A DNA stretch of 64,000 nucleotides from Pseudomonas sp. FeN3W (GTDB lineage: Bacteria > Pseudomonadota > Gammaproteobacteria > Pseudomonadales > Pseudomonadaceae), in contig CP136010.1 of assembly GCA_030263805.2 (NCBI GenBank), positions 1,379,001-1,443,000 of the forward strand. Reading direction: 5' to 3'. A program made the position numbers and the translations under genes. Numbering within the stretch: position 1 is the first letter of the stretch; each line of letters opens with the position of its first letter. Shown piece by piece: positions 25,512 through 32,144 of the stretch. Under the pieces are notes generated by a model. That model made no database searches. It was not told the DNA's origin and saw nothing but the letters and a program-made list of their open reading frames with translations.

Positions 25512-26459
25512 CTAACGGGCCAACCAAGCATCTTGGCGCTGGCGCACGGTGGTATCGTGGGCCAGAAGCACCTCGATAAAGCATTGCGCAGCAAGTGATA
25601 GGCGTCTGCCGCGCAGATGAGCAATCCCGAAACGCCCGCGCAGGCCAGGGTCAAGGCTGCGTAAAGCCTGTAAGTCGCCGCGCCGCAGTTCGTCTTCCAC
25701 CATAAACCAAGGCAATATTGCCAGCGCCTCACAGCCCTGTAGGAGCTGTTTGATAATGGCCGAGCTATCGCAGGTGATGGCCAGCTTCCACTGCTCACGC
25801 CAGGTGTTCTGTAAGGCTCTAGGTAGGCGCTTGAGCAGCTGCTCACGAATATCCTCGGGAAGGTTGGGTCCGGCCAGTGGATACTTCAACAGCATCTCCA
25901 GACTAGGCTCGGGGTGCTCAAGCAAGGGATGACCGGCGCGGCACATCGGCAGCGTGTGGTGCTCACCAAGGGCCTGTATCGTATAGCTGGGGTCGTCCTC
26001 GATCTCGTGCAAGTCGGCCACCAGCAGATCTATTTCCCGGCGTTGCAAACGCGCGGGCAGTTCTTGCCAGGGTGCCAACACCACCTCCAAATGCACGCCG
26101 GGGTGCGCGCGGTTCAAAATGGCCAGCACCGGGGCGACAAGCGCGGCGCCGGCAAACGGACCTACTCCCACACGCAACTCACCTTGCTCCAGGCCGCGCG
26201 CCAATTGTAGGTCACGCTGCAAGTCCTGGGCGTGCAGCAGCAGTTGCCGGGCATGCTGCAATAACAGTTCGCCCATCGTTGTGGGGGTCACTTCGCGGTG
26301 GCTGCGATCAAACAGCTGCTCGCCAACCTGAGCTTCCAGCGCTTGCAGGCTGCGGGTCAGCGCCGGCTGGGAGAGGTGCAGCGCCTCTGCGGCGCGGGCA
26401 AAGTTGCCATGTTCGACCAGGGCCAAGGCATGACGCAGGTGACGGAACTCTATATTCAT
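25512..26459 (-). CDS. sdsB: LysR-type regulator, SdsB-like
   Basis: A 315-residue LysR-type regulator. The N-terminal winged HTH is FRHLRHALALVEHGNFARAA followed by LSQPALTRSLQALEAQVGEQ. The effector domain starts near residue 90 (GELRVGVGPFAGAALVAPVL). It is divergent from the alkylsulfatase gene with 92 bases between. In Pseudomonas sp. ATCC 19151 the LysR-type activator SdsB is arranged in the same way with sdsA, so this gene is probably the alkyl sulfate-responsive activator. The assignment rests on this arrangement more than on residues I can check. Confidence 0.75.
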   Translation of the reverse strand: MNIEFRHLRHALALVEHGNFARAAEALHLSQPALTRSLQALEAQVGEQLFDRSHREVTPTTMGELLLQHARQLLLHAQDLQRDLQLARGLEQGELRVGVGPFAGAALVAPVLAILNRAHPGVHLEVVLAPWQELPARLQRREIDLLVADLHEIEDDPSYTIQALGEHHTLPMCRAGHPLLEHPEPSLEMLLKYPLAGPNLPEDIREQLLKRLPRALQNTWREQWKLAITCDSSAIIKQLLQGCEALAILPWFMVEDELRRGDLQALRSLDPGLRGRFGIAHLRGRRLSLAAQCFIEVLLAHDTTVRQRQDAWLAR

Positions 26460-26551
26460 GTCTTTTGCTCATCAATTAAATGATTTGATTGCATTGGACG
26501 CATAGTAGATCGCACGCCATGCTCTGACCAGACACTCTCTGGAGAACGCCG

Positions 26552-28516
26552 ATGAACCTGCCCTATCGCTGGATGCTAACCAGCACCTTGTTGCTACTCA
26601 GTGCATGCAGCGACGGCCCTGCGCCCAGTCACAGCGCCGCCACGCCACGCACGCAAGCTGCCCAGGCCGAGGTGGCGCAGAGCTATGACCTGAGCCATGT
26701 CGAGGGCCTAGCCCAGGCACGCCGCGGCCTAATTGCCACGCCTCAGGGCCAGGTGCGCGATGCCGAAGGCGAAGTGATCTGGGACTTCGATAGCTTTGCG
26801 TTTATCCAAGGTGAGGCCCCCACTACCGTCAACCCCAGCCTGTGGCGGCAAGCGCTGCTGAATAACCAGGTTGGGCTGTTCAAAGTCAGCGACAAAATCT
26901 ATCAGCTACGCGGCTTCGACCTAGCCAACATGACGCTGATCGAAGGCGACAGCGGCTGGATTGTCATCGACCCGCTAACCAGCCGGGAAACCGCCGCCTT
27001 CGCTATGGACTTCGTTGCACAACATCTGGGCTCACGCCCGGTGAGCGCGATGATCTTCAGCCACAGCCATGTCGATCACTTTGGCGGTGCTCTCGGCGTG
27101 ATCAGCGCCGAAGACGCCAAGGTGCGTCAGCTACCGGTGATTGCCCCGGCTGGGTTTATGGAAGAGGCCACCAGCGAAAACCTGATGATGGGCATCGCCA
27201 TGGCCCGCCGTGCCACCTTCATGTACGGCAAGCGCCTACCGCGCAGCGCCGAGGGCCTGGTAGACAACGGCCTGGGCAAGGCGGTTGCCTTCGGGCACAT
27301 GGGCATTCTGCCGCCCACCCAACTGATCGACGGCCGCGAACAGACGCTGGACGTGGATGGAGTGCGCTTCGTCTTCTACAACGTACCCGAGAGTGAAGCC
27401 CCGGCGGAAATGACCTTCAGCCTGCCGGAGCTGAACGCCTTTGGCGGCGCCGAGCTACTCTCGCAAACCCTGCACAACCTGTACACCCTACGCGGCGCCA
27501 AGGTACGCGATGCCTTGCAGTGGGCCAACTACATCGACGCCAGCCGCGCGCAAGCCGCTGGCGCCGAGGTGCTGTTCAACCAGCACCACTGGCCAGTGTG
27601 GGGGCAGGACAACATCCAGACCTTCCTCACCACCCAGCGTGATGCCTACCGCTACCTGCACGATCAAACTGTTCGCCTGATGAATGCCGGCCTCACCGCG
27701 CCGGAGATCGCCGAGCAACTGCACCTGCCGCCCAGCCTCGACCGCCATCTGAACGTGCACGACTACTACGGAACCCTCAAGCACAACGTGCGCGGCATCT
27801 ATCAGTTCTACCTAGGCTGGTTCGACGCCAACCCGGCCAACCTCGACCCACTGCCGCCGGTGGCCGCCGCCGCCAAGTACGTGGCCCTGGCCGGCGGCCG
27901 TGAGCCGCTGCTGGCAGCCGCCGAGCAAGCCTATGCCGAGGGCGATTACCGCTGGGCCGCGGAGCTGGGCAAACATCTGCTCTATGCCGATCCGGACAAC
28001 CAGGGCGCCCGCGATCTGCAGGCACGCAGCTTCGAGCAACTGGGCTATCAGGCCGAGTCGGGGCCCTGGCGCAACTTCTACCTGAGTGGCACCTATGAGC
28101 TGCGCCACGGCCTGCCGGAAGAGGGTTTCACTCCGGTAATGATGCTCGATATGCTCAAACACACCGCTCCCGAGCGCTTCCTGGACGTGATGGCCACCAA
28201 GCTCAATGGCACGGCGGCAGCCGACAGCGCGCTGCGTATCAACCTCAACTTCACCGACAGCGGCGCGCGCTATCACTTGTGGATCGAGAACGCCGTGCTG
28301 CATCACCGCCGTATGAATGAAGGCGAAGTCGCCGAGGCCGACGCCAGCCTCAACCTGAGTAAGGACTTCTTCTTGCAGATAATCAGTGGGCAAGCCGGCG
28401 CCGCAGCCCTGCTCAGCTCCGATCAGGTGTCGATCGACGGCAACCCCCTGGCCCTTGGGCGCTTCTTCAGCCTACTGGATCAGCCAGACGGACGCTTCCC
28501 CATTGTCACGCGGTAG
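26552..28516 (+). CDS. sdsA: SdsA-type alkylsulfatase lipoprotein
   Basis: A 654-residue metallo-beta-lactamase-fold alkylsulfatase that hydrolyses primary alkyl sulfates such as SDS. The N-terminus is a lipoprotein signal (STLLLLSAC, Cys at about residue 19). The zinc motif HSHVDHFGG lies near residue 170 and further His ligands occur in FNQHHWPVW. An HTH-free helical dimerisation segment (PRHGLPEEGF region) and a C-terminal SCP2-like domain (about 530-654) follow, as in SdsA1. A GGAG site precedes ATG 26552. Length equals that of known SdsA1. Confidence 0.88.
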   Translation: MNLPYRWMLTSTLLLLSACSDGPAPSHSAATPRTQAAQAEVAQSYDLSHVEGLAQARRGLIATPQGQVRDAEGEVIWDFDSFAFIQGEAPTTVNPSLWRQALLNNQVGLFKVSDKIYQLRGFDLANMTLIEGDSGWIVIDPLTSRETAAFAMDFVAQHLGSRPVSAMIFSHSHVDHFGGALGVISAEDAKVRQLPVIAPAGFMEEATSENLMMGIAMARRATFMYGKRLPRSAEGLVDNGLGKAVAFGHMGILPPTQLIDGREQTLDVDGVRFVFYNVPESEAPAEMTFSLPELNAFGGAELLSQTLHNLYTLRGAKVRDALQWANYIDASRAQAAGAEVLFNQHHWPVWGQDNIQTFLTTQRDAYRYLHDQTVRLMNAGLTAPEIAEQLHLPPSLDRHLNVHDYYGTLKHNVRGIYQFYLGWFDANPANLDPLPPVAAAAKYVALAGGREPLLAAAEQAYAEGDYRWAAELGKHLLYADPDNQGARDLQARSFEQLGYQAESGPWRNFYLSGTYELRHGLPEEGFTPVMMLDMLKHTAPERFLDVMATKLNGTAAADSALRINLNFTDSGARYHLWIENAVLHHRRMNEGEVAEADASLNLSKDFFLQIISGQAGAAALLSSDQVSIDGNPLALGRFFSLLDQPDGRFPIVTR

Positions 28517-28803
28517 TAATTGGACTATGCCAACCAATTGCGCCGAGATAAAGTGGCGGGCTTGGCCGTACCCGCAAACAGGTCCAGCTATCGTAGAGCC
28601 CTCGATAGTTAGACTTAAGCCCCATGTTGCTGTGAGTGGAGCTGGCCGTTTTCACTCTGACTGGCTGCACAGGTGTTTTGAATCATCTTGGATAGGATGC
28701 TTCGGGCCGGAAGTAGCACCTAGCTAACGGCTGCTTTTGGCCGCTTCCCGCCGGTCGCAGCTGACTGGCGCATCTCGCCTCCGGTCGATCAGTGCCAATC
28801 GGG

Positions 28804-29505
28804 TTACTCCTTGGAATCAAGGGTGGCAATCAGCGCTGCCCCGGTGTTTTTCACGTTGCCCACCGCTTTGCTGACCTGGTACCACTCGAATGCCTCGGAC
28901 TGCAGGCCCAGTTCCTGCACTATCTGCTCGGCACGCTGCGAAGTTGTGTTCGGGTCTATCCACTCTCGGGCCAAGTCCGCTGGTAGTACCACTGGCCGGC
29001 GATCATGGATATCCAACATGCCACCTTGGGCGTCGGCGGTGATGATCACGAACCCATCGTCTTCGCGAATCTCGCTGCCGGCGTCTGGGAGCTGGCCGAT
29101 GGCGGCGAAGAACATCGCCTCGCCGCTGCGCAGGCGGATGAAGTAGGGTTGCTTGTGCTTCGGATCGGTCTCGTCCTTCACCCATTCATACCAGCCGTCA
29201 GCTGCGACCAGCGCGCGGTACGGCCATATCTGCCTGAAGAACTTGCCGCTCGCCACCGTCTCGGCGCGGGCGTTGATCGGTGCTGGCATCGTTCCCTTCT
29301 TCGCCCAGTGCGGTGCCCACCCCCATCTCACCGCGGCGATCGTCAGGCCGCCTCCCTCCGCGTGCAGTAGCTGCACGGTGGTATGTGGTGCCACGTTGTA
29401 GCGCTCGATCGGCAGGTTGTCATAGCTGCTGATCACCTCCTGCTTGCTGTTCAGCTCCCGCAGGTAATCCGCCATCCCCTGATACTGCGCAAATCGTCCG
29501 CACAT
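28804..29505 (-). CDS. SRAP-domain DNA-protein crosslinking protein (YedK/HMCES)
   Basis: A 233-residue SOS response-associated peptidase family protein. The catalytic Cys2 is present (MCGRFAQYQG), along with the conserved PINARAETV (about 76-84), ADGWYEWV (about 101-108) and the active-site His in MLDIHDRRPVVLP. These proteins form a stable thiazolidine crosslink with abasic sites in single-stranded DNA and shield them. The gene is divergent from umuD, and a perfect LexA box lies between the two, so both should be SOS-induced. Confidence 0.93.
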   Translation of the reverse strand: MCGRFAQYQGMADYLRELNSKQEVISSYDNLPIERYNVAPHTTVQLLHAEGGGLTIAAVRWGWAPHWAKKGTMPAPINARAETVASGKFFRQIWPYRALVAADGWYEWVKDETDPKHKQPYFIRLRSGEAMFFAAIGQLPDAGSEIREDDGFVIITADAQGGMLDIHDRRPVVLPADLAREWIDPNTTSQRAEQIVQELGLQSEAFEWYQVSKAVGNVKNTGAALIATLDSKE

Positions 29506-29565
29506 GACCGTCCGCTCGTCATCGCCTTCCTCATTCTGATTGTAGGCTGGTTGCTTTGCCCTATA

Positions 29566-29581
29566 CTGTATATAAACACAG
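29566..29581. promoter_or_regulatory. LexA (SOS) box
   Basis: CTGTATATAAACACAG matches the SOS consensus CTGT-N8-ACAG exactly. It lies 19 bases before the umuD ATG and 61 bases before the SRAP gene start, placing it to repress both divergent genes. Confidence 0.92.
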
Positions 29582-29599
29582 CATTATTACGGGTGTACC

Positions 29600-30031
29600 A
29601 TGTACTGCACAATCCTCGGGCCACTTAGCAGCAGCTCCGCGTGCCTGCCTTTGTATTCCTTCCGCGTCCCGGCCGGGTTTCCCTCGCCGGCGCAGGATCA
29701 CATCGAAGCCGAGATATCCCTCGACGAGCTTCTCGACCTCCGCGCGCCGCATATGTATTTGGTACGCATCAGCGGCGACAGCATGATCAACGCAGGGATG
29801 TTCGATGGCGACCTGGCTATCGTGAATCGGGCGATGGAGGGGCGGCCTGGCCTGATTGTCATCGCTGCGCTCAACGGCGATGCCTTGGTGAAGCGCTTGG
29901 CCAAGGAAGGCGAACAGATCGTTCTGCGGGCGGAGAACCAGGCCTACGCGCCGCGCTACGTACTCGAGGGGGATGAGCTACTGATCTGGGGCGTGGTCAC
30001 CCACAGCGTGCGCTGCCATGCCCCAGGCTGA
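29600..30031 (+). CDS. umuD: UmuD, SOS mutagenesis protein and auto-protease
   Basis: A 143-residue LexA-like serine peptidase (S24). RecA-stimulated self-cleavage is expected between Ala and Gly in RVPAGFPSPAQDHIE (about residues 22-36). The catalytic Ser is in RISGDSMINAGMFDGD (about 57-72) and the Lys in GDALVKRLAKEG. It directly follows the LexA box and overlaps the start of umuC by 14 bases, so it was made as umuDC. The partner umuC is truncated, so UmuD may now have no polymerase partner from this locus. Confidence 0.93.
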   Translation: MYCTILGPLSSSSACLPLYSFRVPAGFPSPAQDHIEAEISLDELLDLRAPHMYLVRISGDSMINAGMFDGDLAIVNRAMEGRPGLIVIAALNGDALVKRLAKEGEQIVLRAENQAYAPRYVLEGDELLIWGVVTHSVRCHAPG

Positions 30032-30158
30032 GTCGGCAATTGCCCTGATCGACTGCAACTCGTTCTACGCCAGTTGCGAGCGGGTGTTTCGCCCGGACCT
30101 GCTGCGTACGCCTATCGTCGTGCTGTCGAACAACGATCTGAAGGGTGCCAACTGTTAG
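30018..30158 (+). pseudogene. umuC: umuC 5' fragment, cut by the genomic island
   Basis: The reading frame from ATG 30018 encodes the DNA polymerase V catalytic subunit start: ALIDCNSFYASCERVFRPDL then IVVLSNND at residues 33-40. The normal family sequence continues GCVIARS; here it changes to six unrelated residues and a stop at 30156-30158. The break lies in the conserved SNND codons, the integration point of the island whose integrase operon begins 87 bases further on. The remainder of umuC should lie at the far end of the island, outside the window. Confidence 0.92.
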
Positions 30159-30245
30159 CTAATCCATTACAGTCCGCCCCCCCCTGATCGAGGTTTGTCC
30201 CGGCTCTTGATGGGAGATCACTAATAGGGGCTTGAAGGCTGTGGA

Positions 30246-30709
30246 ATGAGGTTAGTGCTCGCGACAAAAGACCTGACGGTAGCCGGTCGATCCTTCAAAG
30301 GTTTCCCGCTCTTGGTTGGTTCAGATGGCTGGCCTGTGGAACCGGCTCAATCATTCCTATGGCACATCCTAGTCGAGTCAGGTGAGGCACTCAGTGTTCT
30401 GACGTGGGAGGCCTATGGTCGCCGTCTGTTCGACTACTTCGCCTTCCTGGAGGCTAATGGCCTGGCCTGGAATGAGGAGAGTCAGGCAGATGGCCTGAGC
30501 GTCCTGTCGCGATATAGAGACTGGTCGAGCGGTGAGCTGGAGCTAGATCCCAGCACACTGAATAAGCGACTGAACCTAATTGTGAGGTTCTACCAATGGG
30601 CCAAGCAGCGTGATCTGATCGCAGTTCTACCCTTTGGCGAGCGAAGGGTCAGAGCGACTCCGCACTCTGGCTTTCTCAGTCACGTAGCGCGTCCTAACGC
30701 CGCGAGTAC
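30246..30709 (+). pseudogene. ginA: ginA 5' part: tyrosine recombinase, split by the Tn3 composite
   Basis: The first part of the first tyrosine recombinase of the island. It encodes the N-terminal SAM-like core-binding domain (for example FDYFAFLEANGLAWNE and STLNKRLNLIVRFYQWAKQR). The frame runs into the transposon end and stops at 30746. The other part is at 54374-55067. Joining 30709 to 54374 (keeping one copy of the AGTAC duplication) restores a continuous frame across ...NAAST/KPSVM. The element orientation and the order A-B-C-D match GInt islands. As it stands, the gene is inactive unless the transposon excises precisely. Confidence 0.85.
30705..30709. repeat. 5-bp target duplication, left copy (AGTAC)
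   Basis: AGTAC precedes the left 39-bp terminal repeat, and the same five bases follow the right terminal repeat at 54369-54373. Tn3-family transposition makes 5-bp duplications, so the whole 30710-54368 unit moved into ginA in one event. Confidence 0.93.
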
Positions 30710-30748
30710 GGGGTTTGGGGAGCAATGGAACCAAAAACCAACGTAAGC
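30710..30748 (+). repeat. outer terminal inverted repeat, left (39 bp)
   Basis: Begins GGGGTTTGGGGAGCAATGGA and ends CCAACGTAAGC. It is identical in inverted form to 54330-54368. The first 16 bases also match the inner ends at 35956 and 53178, which then differ. Confidence 0.93.
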
Positions 30749-30800
30749 TCTGAATCCCACCGTAAAGGGGCTTTCCGATCTCCAGCTCACCCGCCAGGCA

Positions 30801-31202
30801 TTACTCTCTGATCAGTGCCTCGATGATCGGGCAGATCGTTCCGCCGTCTCCCGCATCACATTGCTGCACCAGTTCGCCTAACAGTTGCTGCATGACGACC
30901 AAGTCGGCCATCTTCTGCTCGATCAACGCGAGCTTGCGTGCAGCCCGTGCTCGCGTTTCGGCACAGGCGCACGACTCATCCAGCGTCAGCAGTCCACCGA
31001 CTTCCGAGAGCGTGAAACCCAGCGCCTGAGCCCGCTTGATGAAACGCAGTCGCTTCACCATGTCCACCGGATAGCGCCGATGGCCACCCAAGGGTTTGGC
31101 TGGTTCATCCAGCAGCCCGCGTCGCTGGTAGTAGCGGATCGTCTCGACGTTCACCCCGGCGGCGTCTGCCAGCTTGCCAATGGTCAGCTCTGTGGCCATC
31201 AC
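30801..31202 (-). CDS. merR: MerR, mercury-responsive regulator
   Basis: A 133-residue MerR-family regulator. The winged HTH is LTIGKLADAAGVNVETIRYY (about residues 6-25), followed by RRGLLDEPAKPLGGHRRYP. The three Hg(II) cysteines fit: one in LLTLDESCACAETRARAA (Cys 79 type), one in LVQQCDAGDGGTICPI (two cysteines flanking the metal-binding loop). It is divergent from merT across the typical 19-bp-spacer promoter. It represses without Hg(II) and untwists the promoter with Hg(II). Confidence 0.92.
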   Translation of the reverse strand: MMATELTIGKLADAAGVNVETIRYYQRRGLLDEPAKPLGGHRRYPVDMVKRLRFIKRAQALGFTLSEVGGLLTLDESCACAETRARAARKLALIEQKMADLVVMQQLLGELVQQCDAGDGGTICPIIEALIRE

Positions 31203-31209
31203 TTTCTCC

Positions 31210-31240
31210 TTGATTCCGTACTTTGGTACGGAGTTTAGAA
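31210..31240 (+). promoter_or_regulatory. mer operator-promoter
   Basis: The -35 box TTGATT (31210-31215) and the -10 box TTAGAA (31235-31240) are 19 bases apart, longer than usual, as in MerR-controlled promoters. A dyad TCCGTAC-TTTG-GTACGGA fills the spacer. Confidence 0.88.
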
Positions 31241-31273
31241 TAGCACCTAGGCAATCAGGCTCAGGAGATGGGA

Positions 31274-31624
31274 ATGGGGATGCAACTCACCGGGAAAGGC
31301 TCGCTGGTCGCGAGTTCGCTGACCGCCATCGGTGCGTCGGTGTGCTGTGTCGGGCCACTGGTGCTGTTGGCACTCGGTGTCGGCGGTACGTGGGTGGGCG
31401 CTCTGACCATGATGGAGCCACTACGCCCCCTCTTCATCGGGTTGACTCTACTGTTCCTGGGATTGGCATTCCGCAAGCTCTACCTGGTGCCACAGGTTTG
31501 TACGCCAGGTACACCCTGCGCCGATCCGCGCACGCTCGTGCGACAGCGACTCGTGTTCTGGATCGTCAGCGTGCTGCTGCTCGGCCTATTGGCCGTGCCG
31601 TGGCTCGCCCCGCTGTTCTACTGA
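31274..31624 (+). CDS. merT: MerT, mercuric transport protein
   Basis: An inner-membrane Hg(II) importer of 116 residues with three hydrophobic segments. The vicinal cysteine pair in the first segment (IGASVCCVGPLVLLALGV) and the second pair in the loop (VCTPGTPCADPRT) are the metal relay. I prefer ATG 31274 of three closely spaced ATGs because AGGAG then stands six bases away. It passes Hg(II) received from MerP to the cytoplasm. Confidence 0.93.
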   Translation: MGMQLTGKGSLVASSLTAIGASVCCVGPLVLLALGVGGTWVGALTMMEPLRPLFIGLTLLFLGLAFRKLYLVPQVCTPGTPCADPRTLVRQRLVFWIVSVLLLGLLAVPWLAPLFY

Positions 31625-31636
31625 AGGAGATTAACC

Positions 31637-31912
31637 ATGCGCAAACTGCTGATCGCCGTGCTTTTCGCCTTGCCCTTCGTGGCGCTGGCGGCTCCCCCGA
31701 AAACCGTCACGCTCGACGTGCAGAACATGACGTGCGGACTCTGTCCGATCACGGTCAAGAAGTCGCTGGAGAAGGTGTCCGGCGTGAGTGACGTCCAGGT
31801 CAATTTCGACCAGAAGACGGCGACCGTCACCTACGATCCCGATAAGGCCCAGCCCGAGGCACTGACTGAGGCGACCGCGAACGCGGGATACCCCTCCACA
31901 GTGCAGAAGTGA
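31637..31912 (+). CDS. merP: MerP, periplasmic mercury-binding protein
   Basis: A 91-residue periplasmic HMA-domain protein. The signal peptide is KLLIAVLFALPFVALAA, and the metal motif is NMTCGLCPITVKKSL (GMTCxxC type with Asn). It hands Hg(II) to MerT. It follows merT by 12 bases with an AAGGAG site. It is complete and ordinary in length. Confidence 0.94.
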   Translation: MRKLLIAVLFALPFVALAAPPKTVTLDVQNMTCGLCPITVKKSLEKVSGVSDVQVNFDQKTATVTYDPDKAQPEALTEATANAGYPSTVQK

Positions 31913-31919
31913 GGTCACG

Positions 31920-32132
31920 ATGAGCGCCATTGTCCTTGAGTCCGTGCTGACTTGCCCGCGCTGCGGCTTCGCCAAGCCGGAAACCATGCCCACGGACGCC
32001 TGCCAGTTCTATTACGAGTGCAGCAACTGCAAGGCGCTGCTGCGCCCCAACCCAGGGGATTGCTGCGTTTTCTGTTCGTTCGGCTCGGTGAAGTGCCCGC
32101 CGATCCAGCAGCAGCTTGGGTGTTGCTCATAG
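31920..32132 (+). CDS. GDCCVxC-domain protein of the mer operon
   Basis: A 70-residue cysteine-rich protein with CPRCGFAKPE near the N-terminus, ECSNCKALLRPN in the middle and the family signature GDCCVFCSFGSVKCPPIQ. Small proteins of this type are found in mercury-resistance operons and other metal loci, where they may bind the metal in the cytoplasm. It follows merP by seven bases. No merA (mercuric reductase) or merB follows; the next gene is the convergent transposase, so this operon would import Hg(II) without reducing it. Confidence 0.85.
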   Translation: MSAIVLESVLTCPRCGFAKPETMPTDACQFYYECSNCKALLRPNPGDCCVFCSFGSVKCPPIQQQLGCCS

Positions 32133-32144
32133 CGTTTAGGGGGA

